A stretch of 29,563 nt of DNA, taken from assembly GCA_030637965.1 (NCBI GenBank), contig DAOWFO010000010.1, positions 1 to 29,563 of the forward strand, written 5' to 3'. The notes beneath the pieces are model-generated. The model worked only from the letters and a program-made list of their open reading frames with translations, was not told the DNA's origin and ran no database searches. Origin of the DNA: Thermoplasmata archaeon. Lineage in GTDB: Archaea; Thermoplasmatota; E2; DHVEG-1. A program made the position numbers and the translations under genes. Positions 1 through 7,201 of this stretch are shown here, piece by piece (positions within the stretch are counted from its first letter, which is position 1; each line of letters starts with the position of its first letter).

Positions 1-48
1 AGCTCTAGCACCAATTATTCGTGCTTTTTCGAATCGAGTGTATTTCAA
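1..48 (-). CDS. rpoK: RNA polymerase subunit K (Rpb6-like), 5' end only
   Basis: Only the first 16 codons are inside the window; the gene runs off the left edge. The minus strand reads TTG then KYTRFEKARIIGARA, which is the signature start of archaeal RpoK, the small omega/Rpb6-like subunit that helps assemble RNA polymerase. A strong Shine-Dalgarno GGAGG sits six bases before the TTG, and no in-frame ATG or GTG lies close upstream, so TTG is the likely start. A TATA-like element at 95-106 suggests its own promoter. It is separated from the ribosomal cluster by one small unknown gene. The match is short but very characteristic. Confidence 0.85.
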   Translation of the reverse strand, partial: MKYTRFEKARIIGARA

Positions 49-94
49 ATTTATCCTCCATATATGGATTAAGTAGAAGCACCAAATACCAGAA

Positions 95-106
95 ACATTT
101 AAAAAG
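95..106 (-). promoter_or_regulatory. TATA-like element before rpoK
   Basis: The minus strand reads CTTTTTAAATGT here, an archaeal TATA-like box. A start site about 25 bases downstream would fall near 72-78, giving a leader of roughly 25-30 bases that contains the GGAGG site before the TTG of rpoK. This is placement by pattern only. Confidence 0.4.
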
Positions 107-124
107 ATTACCATTACTCTTTTT

Positions 125-328
125 TTAAACTCCATGGGATTCAATGAACTCATTGGAGCGGTTTGAAAACTCCTCCAAGGCAAGTTGAATATCTATTGTT
201 ATATCTCTTAGCAGTTGATCCAAGTGATCATTTCTAAATTCTTTAACACCATCAGCATCAGAAAATAGTTTTCCTAGATATTTCCCATCGCTTTTGTGAA
301 TTTCTATGCCATATAATATTTCTTCCAT
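125..328 (-). CDS. Small unknown protein (67 aa)
   Basis: I do not recognise this family. The likely start is the ATG at 326-328, six bases after a purine-rich AGAGGGGGG stretch (335-343), giving 67 residues that begin MEEILYGIEI and end NEFIESHGV. A longer reading from a TTG at 391 would begin upstream of the probable transcription start, because a TATA box lies at 365-375. The protein is acidic, has no membrane segment and no cysteine, and looks like a short beta-hairpin (GIEIHKSDGKYLGKLF) followed by a long amphipathic helix around residues 28-60. It sits between L30 and rpoK, where L15 and secY would be expected in many archaea. It has its own promoter signal but lies in line with the ribosomal genes. 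Confidence 0.7.
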   Translation of the reverse strand: MEEILYGIEIHKSDGKYLGKLFSDADGVKEFRNDHLDQLLRDITIDIQLALEEFSNRSNEFIESHGV

Positions 329-364
329 GCCTTTCCCCCCTCTAGAATTTAGCAAAACAAATTT

Positions 365-375
365 GATATATAAAT
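365..375 (-). promoter_or_regulatory. TATA-like element before the 67-aa gene
   Basis: The minus strand reads ATTTATATATC. A transcription start about 25 bases downstream falls near 340-347, just before the purine-rich ribosome site and the ATG at 328. This favours the 67-residue reading over the longer one starting at 391. Confidence 0.45.
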
Positions 376-397
376 CTTTTGAAATATTCAAATCTTT

Positions 398-862
398 TTA
401 TATCATTCTGCTAATTAACTTGTTTATCTCCTTCCCACGATATCCCAACGCTCCTTTATTTATAAATGATCTTTTAATGCCCTCATACCCTTTTTTAGGT
501 GGATTAAGTCGAAAGATTGGTTTAACATCTGGAATATCTTTATATTTAAATTTGTTATTTATAATGGCTTGAGCAAGTTTTTCAATATTGTTGTGAGATG
601 TAGCAGATTTTATATAGTCTTCAGTTAAATCTTTATCTCCAGTTATTTTACCCCTTGATAGAATTAAATTTGATAGAAGATTTTTATCTACTTCGCCCCA
701 GGTAATATAGTCTTTTGCTATGTGAAGCATACCTTGAGAATTATTGCTATCTTCTAAAAGAACACAGTGATTAGTCCTATTTAATCGAAGTAATTGCAAA
801 GTACGTTTAATGTCTGGTTTCAGGTTTATTGTTCCTCTAACTCGTACAACTGCGAAAACCAT
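398..862 (-). CDS. rpl30: Ribosomal protein L30 (uL30), archaeal type
   Basis: 154 residues, the usual length for archaeal L30, which is much longer than the bacterial form of about 60. The N-terminal FAVVRVRGTINLKPDIKRTL matches the conserved ferredoxin-like core of the large-subunit protein uL30, and the C-terminal FRLNPPKKGYEGIK is the archaeal/eukaryotic extension that contacts rRNA. A GGAGG motif inside the end of the S5 gene precedes its ATG, so it is probably co-translated with S5, one base away. It is the last ribosomal protein gene in this cluster. Confidence 0.96.
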   Translation of the reverse strand: MVFAVVRVRGTINLKPDIKRTLQLLRLNRTNHCVLLEDSNNSQGMLHIAKDYITWGEVDKNLLSNLILSRGKITGDKDLTEDYIKSATSHNNIEKLAQAIINNKFKYKDIPDVKPIFRLNPPKKGYEGIKRSFINKGALGYRGKEINKLISRMI

Positions 863-863
863 G

Positions 864-1604
864 TTATTCTACCTCCTCAGATGGTATTTTTTGAATTTCC
901 TCTAAATTAGGACCAACACTACCAGATAATATACCAATACTTGCAATCTCGCTTTTCATAACTCTCATTCGAATATTTTTTTGTAATGCATCAAAAACGG
1001 CTTTTGCATAATTTACTGTAGTTTTTGTTTTACCATTTGTAAATGCCCAACAGTCTTTTACTCCTGCTAATCTAAGTATCTTTTTAGCCACATCTCCAGT
1101 TGCAAGGCCAATTCCTTGTGGAGCTGGTTTAAATGTTATTTCAACAGATCCACTTTTTCCTGTTACGGCAAAAGGTATGGCATGGGGTTTTCCACAACCA
1201 CATTCCCATGAACCACATCCTCTTCTAATCTCTATCATATTTAACTTTGCATTTTCTATGGCCTTTCGTATACTAGATCCAACCTCCTTTCCTTTTGCTT
1301 GCCCGAGTCCAACATATCCATCATTGTTTCCTACAGCTACTGTGATAAGGAATTTTACTCGCCGACCAGAGTCAGTCATACGTTGAACCATATTTACATC
1401 AATAACTTCATCATTTGTTTCTGGAAGTAAGATGTCTACAATTTCTGGTTCTCTAAGGGGTAAACCTGTTTTTAAAGCGTCCCTCATAGAAGTAATCTTC
1501 CCGCTACTCACCATTTTTCCAAGCCGAGTATTTGGATTCCACTCAATGGGTGTTTTTTCTCTTTTTCTAGGTGGTCTTTGTTCTCGTTTTTTCGTATATG
1601 CCAT
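864..1604 (-). CDS. rps5: Ribosomal protein S5 (uS5)
   Basis: 246 residues. The double-stranded-RNA-binding-like S5 domain is visible as RRVKFLITVAVGNNDGYVGLG (about residues 81-101), followed by the archaeal segment RRGCGSWECGCGKPHAIPF and the C-terminal lobe PAPQGIGLATGDVAKKIL. uS5 is a small-subunit protein at the mRNA entry site that affects decoding accuracy. The N-terminus is basic (TKKREQRPPRKREK). Its ATG overlaps the L18 stop by one base (TAATG), implying coupled translation. Confidence 0.97.
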   Translation of the reverse strand: MAYTKKREQRPPRKREKTPIEWNPNTRLGKMVSSGKITSMRDALKTGLPLREPEIVDILLPETNDEVIDVNMVQRMTDSGRRVKFLITVAVGNNDGYVGLGQAKGKEVGSSIRKAIENAKLNMIEIRRGCGSWECGCGKPHAIPFAVTGKSGSVEITFKPAPQGIGLATGDVAKKILRLAGVKDCWAFTNGKTKTTVNYAKAVFDALQKNIRMRVMKSEIASIGILSGSVGPNLEEIQKIPSEEVE

Positions 1605-2110
1605 TATTTGCCCCCAATAATTTTGCTTTTAATATTAGTCACATTATTTGTAATTTTTTCATCAAGATGTATTCCTAGAAGTCTATCTTCGTTTGGTAAT
1701 TTCTCATCATTGTGCGGGCATTCAATTCCCGCATCTAATACTCCTTTAAGTGCAGCAAAAACCCTAGAACCTTTAACGGGGGTTTTAAGTCCAATATCTA
1801 GTACCCCTTCACTTATTCCATTTTCTTTTGCTCTTTTTGCTGCCAATAAACCAGTTAGATATGCAGCAGGAGTTGTAGATGTCGAAAAATTCCATTGATA
1901 ATTTTTTTCGAGTTCTTTTGAAACAGCCGAAGCAAGGATTTTATCACCGGTCTCATCATATTCAACAAACTGTACATAGATATTTTTCAGAGAATTTCTT
2001 ACTACTATTCTTGTCTTTCTAGATTTTAATAGTTTGAGTCGCCTTCTATAGTCAGTTTTACCTTCACGTCTTCTTCTTGGTTTAACATAATATCGAGGTC
2101 CTTGTTTCAT
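1604..2110 (-). CDS. rpl18: Ribosomal protein L18 (uL18)
   Basis: 168 residues. uL18 binds 5S rRNA together with L5 in the central protuberance. The N-terminal GPRYYVKPRRRREGKTDYR and the following RLKLLKSRKTRIVVRNS are the conserved basic 5S-binding part of archaeal and eukaryotic L18/L5e. ALKGVLDAGIECPHNDEKLP is the conserved C-terminal segment. Its start overlaps the L19e stop by four bases (ATGA) and its stop overlaps the S5 start by one base. Confidence 0.97.
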   Translation of the reverse strand: MKQGPRYYVKPRRRREGKTDYRRRLKLLKSRKTRIVVRNSLKNIYVQFVEYDETGDKILASAVSKELEKNYQWNFSTSTTPAAYLTGLLAAKRAKENGISEGVLDIGLKTPVKGSRVFAALKGVLDAGIECPHNDEKLPNEDRLLGIHLDEKITNNVTNIKSKIIGGK

Positions 2111-2571
2111 TGCTTTTTCTCCTCCTTTAAAATACCATCAGAAATAAGGTGAGAATTAAGATGATGTTTACTTCTAAATTCACCACCCTTTGCCTTTCGA
2201 TAATATTTACGATAATCGCTTTTGTTAACCCTTCCTTCATCTCTAAGTGAACGTAGAAATCTCCTTAGGGCTCGAATGGTACGGATCCATTGATTTTTCT
2301 TAGGAAAACGTGCATACTTTGCTCCTTTCCTTGATCCCTGACCACGTCTTCTCCCCTTCTTTTTCTGTCTTGTATTGAATTTTCCCCGTCCACGTGATAT
2401 ACCTTCCACCTGTCGACTTTTTATAGCCTTGCCTCTGATTATAACCCTAATATCATCTTTAGTGACCGCCTTAGCTATCTCATCAATTCTATCATGGTCC
2501 ATCCATACTCTGTTAACACCACATTTAAGTATTGATGCTGCCATCCTTCGTTGATTCCTTAAATCAGTCAT
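2107..2571 (-). CDS. rpl19e: Ribosomal protein L19e (eL19)
   Basis: 154 residues. An archaeal/eukaryotic-only large-subunit protein. The start TDLRNQRRMAASILKCGVNRVW is the classic eL19 N-terminal helix, and the very basic centre GKFNTRQKKKGRRRGQGSRKG is the rRNA-threading segment. The remainder (WIRTIRALRRFLRSLRDEG) is the helical C-terminal part. It lies 10 bases after L32e and overlaps L18 by four bases. Confidence 0.97.
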   Translation of the reverse strand: MTDLRNQRRMAASILKCGVNRVWMDHDRIDEIAKAVTKDDIRVIIRGKAIKSRQVEGISRGRGKFNTRQKKKGRRRGQGSRKGAKYARFPKKNQWIRTIRALRRFLRSLRDEGRVNKSDYRKYYRKAKGGEFRSKHHLNSHLISDGILKEEKKQ

Positions 2572-2581
2572 GTTTTCATCC

Positions 2582-3319
2582 TCAAATATTAAGTATTCTT
2601 ATGTTCAACTCTTCGGCTTTCTTTTCAATGTCAATACGTTTTTTCGTTCCAACTGTTCTACCTATTCGTCCAGCTTGTGTTTTAGGATCGATATCATTAA
2701 GATCATGGACATTTTGTATTGCAATCTCTTTAAATCCAGAAGGATGTAATCCACGTACCTCTTTTGGTCCTCTAAAACCAACCCTTACCTTGTTAGGTCT
2801 ATATTTTAAGTTAATCCGCATTTTCGAAGTTATACCGTCTGGTCTTCTCCAAGTTCTAGGTATTTTCTTATATCTAAACCATTCCTCTCTGATGAATTCA
2901 GGGGTTCTCTTTTTTATCTGTTTTCTTATTGATAGTTTCTCTTTTTGTTCTTTACTGATATCTGGCTTTTTCTTTACTCTATATGCTTCCTCCTTCTCAT
3001 CTATTTCTTGGTCTTTTTCCTTTATTTCTTTCGCCTTTGTTTCCTCTTTCTTCTCTTTTATTGTTACAGTCTTCTTTTCAACTATATCTACTGGTTTAGG
3101 ATGTTTTTCAACTGGAGTAGACTTTGTTTTATTCTTTAGTTGATCTTTGATATCTATTGCAAAATTTTCACTAATACCTTTAACTTTTGTTAAATCTTCA
3201 ATGGAAGCTTTTTTTAATTTATCCAATGAATCAAAACCACTATCATAGAGTAGTTCAGCTTTTGACTCGCCAACACTCTTTAATGATTTGAATTTATTAA
3301 CGACGTCTTTCTTTGCCAT
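2582..3319 (-). CDS. rpl32e: Ribosomal protein L32e (eL32) with N-terminal helix-hairpin-helix domain
   Basis: 245 residues from the ATG at 3317-3319, which has GGAGGTAAATAAA just upstream. An open frame extends to 3367, but that start lies inside L6 and has no such site. The N-terminal 50 residues (SVGESKAELLYDSGFDSL, then KVKGISENFAIDI) form a tandem helix-hairpin-helix-like unit. A Lys/Glu-rich linker runs from about residue 60 to 130. The eL32 domain follows, with RYKKIPRTWRRPDGITSKMR and GFRGPKEVRGLHPSGF. Ordinary archaeal eL32 is about 130 residues, so roughly half of this protein is extra. HhH-fused L32e is known from some Thermoplasmata-related archaea as far as I recall. Confidence 0.95.
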   Translation of the reverse strand: MAKKDVVNKFKSLKSVGESKAELLYDSGFDSLDKLKKASIEDLTKVKGISENFAIDIKDQLKNKTKSTPVEKHPKPVDIVEKKTVTIKEKKEETKAKEIKEKDQEIDEKEEAYRVKKKPDISKEQKEKLSIRKQIKKRTPEFIREEWFRYKKIPRTWRRPDGITSKMRINLKYRPNKVRVGFRGPKEVRGLHPSGFKEIAIQNVHDLNDIDPKTQAGRIGRTVGTKKRIDIEKKAEELNIRILNI

Positions 3320-3320
3320 T

Positions 3321-3863
3321 TTATTTACCTCCTTTTCTGGTTCGATAGATGCCATCCTGGAATACACGTATGTCTCGATTTCTCACTATTGTAGACCTTT
3401 CTATGTTTGCAACAGTCTGACCAACTTTTTCTTTGTCAATACCTTTAACAGTTATGTCATCTCCATTAGCATCTACTTTAACACCTTCAAGGATTTTTGC
3501 TTTACGAGGTGCTCGTTCGCCTAGGAAATTTTGAATGACAAATTCGTTTCCTTCAACAGATGTCTTAATAGGAAAATGGGAGAACACGGTTTTCATCTTA
3601 TATTCAAACTCTTCAGAAACTCCCTTAATCATGTTATTAATATGTGCAACATAGGTTCCAACCAATGCTTTCTGTTTTTTTCTAGGATTTTTACATTGTA
3701 TTTTAATAACCTTGTCATTAACATTTATATTTATTCTTGGATGGGAGAAAATTCGAGATAGAGAACCTTTCTCCCCCTTTAATGTTAAGGTCTCATTGTG
3801 ATATGCAACTACTACAGTGCCGGGAATTGTTATCTCCTTTTTTATGTCAGCTATTTTTGTCAT
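3321..3863 (-). CDS. rpl6: Ribosomal protein L6 (uL6)
   Basis: 180 residues, normal archaeal length. It has the two repeated L6 domains: ITIPGTVVVAYHNETLTLKGEKGSL in the first half, and HFPIKTSVEGNEFVIQNFLGE with the C-terminal NRDIRVFQDGIYRTRKGG in the second. uL6 sits at the base of the L7/L12 stalk next to the sarcin-ricin loop. AGGTGATTAAC precedes the ATG. It ends one base before the L32e start codon. Confidence 0.97.
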   Translation of the reverse strand: MTKIADIKKEITIPGTVVVAYHNETLTLKGEKGSLSRIFSHPRININVNDKVIKIQCKNPRKKQKALVGTYVAHINNMIKGVSEEFEYKMKTVFSHFPIKTSVEGNEFVIQNFLGERAPRKAKILEGVKVDANGDDITVKGIDKEKVGQTVANIERSTIVRNRDIRVFQDGIYRTRKGGK

Positions 3864-3882
3864 TGTTAATCACCTAATATAT

Positions 3883-4272
3883 CTAATAGACATAAGCCAA
3901 TACCTTTCCACCGACTCCGTTTTTCTTTGCTTCATCCTGTGATATAATACCCTGAGTTGTTGTCAATATCAATAAACCAAAATCTCTGGCTGGAAGATAT
4001 CGAGATTCCCATTTCTCTAAGTCCTCTCTTTTTATTGGATATCTTGGTTTTATAACTCCACAGTTGTTGATATTCCCCATCAGTTTTACTTGAAAAACAC
4101 CTGCTTTTCCATCCTCCATATATTCAAATTCGCTGATATATCCTTTTTCTTTCAATAGATTTAGAACATTACCTATTAATTTTGAAGAAGGTTGTATGAG
4201 ACATGTACCTTTCCCCTTAATTTCAGCGTTTTTTATGAGGGATAATGCATTTGCTAGCGGATCATTTAACAT
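3883..4272 (-). CDS. rps8: Ribosomal protein S8 (uS8)
   Basis: 129 residues, typical for archaeal uS8. Recognised by DPLANALSLIKNAEIKGK at the start and the C-terminal RDFGLLILTTTQGIISQDEA followed by GVGGKVLAYVY. uS8 is a primary binder of 16S rRNA in the central domain and in bacteria represses the spc operon. A GGAGG site lies upstream of the ATG, just beyond the S14 stop. Confidence 0.97.
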   Translation of the reverse strand: MLNDPLANALSLIKNAEIKGKGTCLIQPSSKLIGNVLNLLKEKGYISEFEYMEDGKAGVFQVKLMGNINNCGVIKPRYPIKREDLEKWESRYLPARDFGLLILTTTQGIISQDEAKKNGVGGKVLAYVY

Positions 4273-4288
4273 TGTTGATTTCAGCCTC

Positions 4289-4444
4289 CTATGAGTATTT
4301 TTTAAAACCTAAATCTTCTGCTTTTTCACGGAAACACTGTCGACATACATGTAGACCAAAAGCTCTTATTAGCCCTCTTTTTCTACCACATCTTTCGCAT
4401 CCTTTGATTCTGCCGTAAATCTTTTTTTTCTCTTTTATCTTCAT
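4289..4444 (-). CDS. rps14: Ribosomal protein S14 (uS14), zinc-binding short form
   Basis: A 51-residue gene in the gap between L5 and S8. The minus-strand frame begins MKIKEKKKIYGRIKGC and ends DLGFKKYS followed by TAG. Four cysteines at 16, 19, 34 and 37 form the C-x2-C...C-x2-C zinc site typical of archaeal and type-Z S14. The protein sits in the head of the small subunit. Its ATG overlaps the L5 stop (ATGA), so translation is probably coupled. Length and position match the standard archaeal order L5-S14-S8. Confidence 0.96.
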   Translation of the reverse strand: MKIKEKKKIYGRIKGCERCGRKRGLIRAFGLHVCRQCFREKAEDLGFKKYS

Positions 4445-4977
4445 TCTATGACCTCCACGTTAAATTTCTCAGAAAAAAATCTCGTTGTTTCTTCTTTTGT
4501 TACCTTATGTCTATGTGGTATTTTTTTACGTTTTATACGTCGACGTTTAATGGGATATCCAGGTTTTTCCATTGTTACACAAACGTCCATTCCGAATATC
4601 CCAATATTTGGATCATATCTTTGATTCTTAAATAATGTGTGATCGGGCATTCCAAAGGAAAGGTTTCCTTCGTTGTCAAAGGCATAATTGGCAATTCTAT
4701 TTTCTCTTGTTTTTAATGCCTCGGTTAGAAAAGAATTTGCATCTTTCTTACGTAAGGTGACTTTACAACCTATCGGCATTCTTTTTCTAAGGCCCCATTC
4801 TTTACTAGTTATTTTAGCTAGGGTTTGAATCGGTTTGTGCCCCGTAATGTTTTTTAATACACTTTCAGCTTTGTTTAGTCTTTCACCTGCCTCGCCAACT
4901 CCTATATTGATTGTAACCTTTTCGATTTTTGGCCCCATTGAGGTTTTTACAGAAGAGTTTTTATCACCTTCTGACAT
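4441..4977 (-). CDS. rpl5: Ribosomal protein L5 (uL5)
   Basis: 178 residues. PKIEKVTINIGVGEAGERLN near the N-terminus and GHKPIQTLAKITSKEWGLRK are conserved uL5 segments, as is GCKVTLRKKDANSFL. uL5 binds 5S rRNA in the central protuberance and touches the P-site tRNA. The C-terminus IKRRRIKRKKIPHRHKVTKEE is the basic archaeal tail. Its ATG overlaps the S4e stop by one base (TAATG), and its own stop overlaps the S14 start. Confidence 0.97.
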   Translation of the reverse strand: MSEGDKNSSVKTSMGPKIEKVTINIGVGEAGERLNKAESVLKNITGHKPIQTLAKITSKEWGLRKRMPIGCKVTLRKKDANSFLTEALKTRENRIANYAFDNEGNLSFGMPDHTLFKNQRYDPNIGIFGMDVCVTMEKPGYPIKRRRIKRKKIPHRHKVTKEETTRFFSEKFNVEVIE

Positions 4978-5690
4978 TACATCTTCACCTCTGGCAACAA
5001 TATCTCAGGTTTAGTTTTTCCAATAGGAAATATGTACTCCTGATGAGTAGAGAATTCATTTACTCCTTTCATTTTTGCAATATTAGATTTAGATGATTGA
5101 ATTATTTCAAGATCTTGAACATTAGCCATCTGACCGATATGGCTCCCTCCAATAATCATCGATATGCTCCCTTTAGCCAGTGGATACACATCACTAATTT
5201 TTTTATCTTTGAGAGATAATTTCAAAACATCTCCAGTTTTATATTCATCTTTCTTTACAAGTTTATTATTTCCATCATGTAGATTAAGTTGTGTTTTCAT
5301 TCCATTTACAATTGTCTTTCCCTCTATACGACAAAGTTTCCACTCAGTTTCCTTTGAAGAAATTGGAACAAATGTTAGCTTACCTGCTTGATCAAATAAA
5401 ATTCTATAATACTTTTTCATTTTTGGAATTGATATTACATCCATAAATCCGCAAGGAAATTTGTAATCTTTTCTTTTAACCATATCAACTAATATCTCTC
5501 CATTCGTGATGACTCTCTTTGCTTCTCTTAGAGTATCACATAGGTTGAGATAATCCCTAACCACAAGTCCTAGAGGTATTGCACTATGTAGTGGATGGGG
5601 ACCCGGTGATGGTTTCACCGTCCATTTATTTTCTTTTCTATGTAATCTCAGCGATCTGGGTGCATTAAGTCTTTTTAGGTGTTTGCTCAT
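4977..5690 (-). CDS. rps4e: Ribosomal protein S4e (eS4)
   Basis: 237 residues. An archaeal/eukaryotic small-subunit protein unrelated to bacterial S4. It has the S4e N-terminal signature MSKHLKRLNAPRSL, an S4-like RNA-binding segment (LCDTLREAKRVITNGEILVD), the central domain, and a C-terminal KOW-like part (GSISMIIGGSHIGQMANV). The start codon lies 26 bases inside the end of the L24 gene. It is supported by the GGAGGAG site four bases upstream and by the conserved MSKHLKRL start. Confidence 0.96.
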   Translation of the reverse strand: MSKHLKRLNAPRSLRLHRKENKWTVKPSPGPHPLHSAIPLGLVVRDYLNLCDTLREAKRVITNGEILVDMVKRKDYKFPCGFMDVISIPKMKKYYRILFDQAGKLTFVPISSKETEWKLCRIEGKTIVNGMKTQLNLHDGNNKLVKKDEYKTGDVLKLSLKDKKISDVYPLAKGSISMIIGGSHIGQMANVQDLEIIQSSKSNIAKMKGVNEFSTHQEYIFPIGKTKPEILLPEVKM

Positions 5691-6450
5691 TTTTCTCCTC
5701 CTTTTTCTTTTTTGTTGATTTTACAGTATTATCCTTTAATGTTTTATTTTTAGTACCTCTCGATTTGGATTTATCAGTTGGTTTTTCTTTGGTTATCTCA
5801 GTTTTTGGTTTTTCTTCCATTTTTGCTTTTGTCGAAGATTCTTTCTCAGTCTTTTTTTCCATTGCTTCCTTTATTTTTATTTTCGGATCGATCTTCTTTT
5901 CGACTGTTTTTTCCTCATATTTAGATTTTTGCTCATTCGTTTCTTCTTTTTCTTCTTCGACTTTCTCAGTAGGCTTTTCTGATTCTTCAGCTAGAGTTTT
6001 TTCCTCTTCTTTTTCAATTTTCTCGGCTTCACTGATTTGTTCTTTTGCTTCTCTTTCTATATCCTTTTTCACATCTTCTGAGAGATCTCTTTCTAGTTTA
6101 GCCCTTCGCCATTTATCTGTTAAATTTAATTTTGTAATGAGTAAGTTGCTTGCATGGATTGGTTTTGCAATCTTTTTTCCATCTGCTTTTGTCATTACAA
6201 GACCTTCAACTTCTATCTGTCTCCTTCCAACGTTGACAAGTGAAACCTTGTCTTCATGTCCTTTAAAGCTTCCCCTCATAACTTTCACTGTGTCTCCTTT
6301 AATTACTGGTACGCGTCTGCGATCATATTTTAAAAGTAGATTTTCTTCTAAGTGTGAAGACATCCATTTCCTCCTTTTGTGAAGAGGGGCATTGAAATAT
6401 TCTTTTCTCTGTTTTCTAGATTTTATTGATTTCATTTTCATTCCACTCAT
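5665..6450 (-). CDS. rpl24: Ribosomal protein L24 (uL24) with long charged C-terminal tail
   Basis: 261 residues, whereas archaeal uL24 is usually about 120. Residues 1 to about 120 are the normal protein: basic N-terminus SIKSRKQRKEYFNAPLHKRR and the KOW motif in KGDTVKVMRGSFKGHEDKV. From about residue 125 on, the chain is almost entirely Lys, Glu, Thr, Ser and Asp, with no hydrophobic core, so it should be a disordered or partly helical tail. uL24 is an early assembly protein near the exit tunnel. The start overlaps the L14 stop by four bases. The tail end overlaps the S4e start by 26 bases, so the reading frame is constrained there. Confidence 0.95.
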   Translation of the reverse strand: MSGMKMKSIKSRKQRKEYFNAPLHKRRKWMSSHLEENLLLKYDRRRVPVIKGDTVKVMRGSFKGHEDKVSLVNVGRRQIEVEGLVMTKADGKKIAKPIHASNLLITKLNLTDKWRRAKLERDLSEDVKKDIEREAKEQISEAEKIEKEEEKTLAEESEKPTEKVEEEKEETNEQKSKYEEKTVEKKIDPKIKIKEAMEKKTEKESSTKAKMEEKPKTEITKEKPTDKSKSRGTKNKTLKDNTVKSTKKKKEEKNEQTPKKT

Positions 6451-6845
6451 ACTATTATTGATGCAGCTGCAGCTATCCTTGGCCAGCGTTCTGCTGCCTC
6501 CAATGCAACAGGCCCCTTTATCATCGATCCTGTTGTTTCTCCAGTTTCTGTTACTATCACTGCTGCGTTATCTTCAAATTGAACCATAGTGCCGTTCGAT
6601 CTTCTGAAGGGTCGTTTCTGACGCACTATTACAGCTCTCAAGAGCTGCCGTCTCATATCTGCTGCTCCTTTCTTTACACTTATTATTACCATGTCGCCAA
6701 CTCCCGCTTTAGGATATCGTCGATGCGTTCCTTTTAGTTTAGGAGTCGCGATTATTTCTACTATTTTTGCACCGGTATTGTCGATACAATCTAGTCGAGC
6801 TCCTGAGGGTAATCCTCTCATTGTTCTGCCAGCAATGCCTTTCAT
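6447..6845 (-). CDS. rpl14: Ribosomal protein L14 (uL14)
   Basis: 132 residues, normal for archaea. The hallmark SGARLDCIDNTGAKIVEIIA is present, followed by RYPKAGVGDMVIISVKKG, then VRQKRPFRRSNGTMVQFEDN and the C-terminal IKGPVALEAAERWPRIAAAA. uL14 sits at the subunit interface and forms intersubunit bridges. GGAGAATAACAT precedes the ATG. Its stop overlaps the L24 start (ATGA). Confidence 0.98.
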   Translation of the reverse strand: MKGIAGRTMRGLPSGARLDCIDNTGAKIVEIIATPKLKGTHRRYPKAGVGDMVIISVKKGAADMRRQLLRAVIVRQKRPFRRSNGTMVQFEDNAAVIVTETGETTGSMIKGPVALEAAERWPRIAAAASIIV

Positions 6846-6858
6846 ATGTTATTCTCCT

Positions 6859-7194
6859 TCACAATTTTTCTATTGTTACAAATGATATTGTTTTACTAAG
6901 AGGTCTACATTCTGCTATTCTTACCTTATCTCCAAGCTTTGCTTCTATACATGGAGGGCAATGTGCAGCATATGATGATGTTCTTTTTTCATATCTTTCG
7001 TATTTTGGAACAAAATGCATATAATCTTTTTTTACAAGGATAGAATTTTGCATTTTAACAGATGATACTAATCCGGTTATTATTTGTCCTCTAACAGGTA
7101 AAATACCATGAAATGGACAATTTTGATCTATACATTTTTTAATAGGGGTCTTTACGTTTAATCCAATATTTCTTACTTCATTTTTTCCAACCAT
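6859..7194 (-). CDS. rps17: Ribosomal protein S17 (uS17)
   Basis: 111 residues, the archaeal/eukaryotic-length form. QNCPFHGILPVRGQIITGLV and PKYERYEKRTSSYAAHCPPC are the conserved segments, and KVRIAECRPLSKTISFV is the uS17 family C-terminal signature. The protein has an OB fold and binds the 5' domain of 16S rRNA. Cysteines at 21, 26, 79 and 82 might bind a metal, which I infer only from their pairing. It lies 7 bases after the RNase P protein gene. Confidence 0.97.
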   Translation of the reverse strand: MVGKNEVRNIGLNVKTPIKKCIDQNCPFHGILPVRGQIITGLVSSVKMQNSILVKKDYMHFVPKYERYEKRTSSYAAHCPPCIEAKLGDKVRIAECRPLSKTISFVTIEKL

Positions 7195-7201
7195 TAGCTT
7201 T

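Noticed and set aside
329..391. Extended start (TTG) of the small gene before rpoK
   Set aside because: It would begin upstream of the likely transcription start set by the TATA box at 365-375 and has no ribosome site.
2532..3143. Plus-strand frame (203 codons) opposite L32e
   Set aside because: Antisense of the L32e gene including its charged linker; composition is Phe/Ser-rich and no start signals are seen.
3320..3367. Extended start of L32e inside L6
   Set aside because: The ATG at 3317-3319 has GGAGG at good spacing and begins MAKKD, whereas the extension overlaps the conserved L6 C-terminus.
5765..6382. Long plus-strand frame (205 codons) opposite L24
   Set aside because: It is the antisense of the Lys/Glu-rich L24 tail. 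The Ser/Phe-rich product is what reverse complementing such codons gives, and there is no promoter or ribosome site for it.
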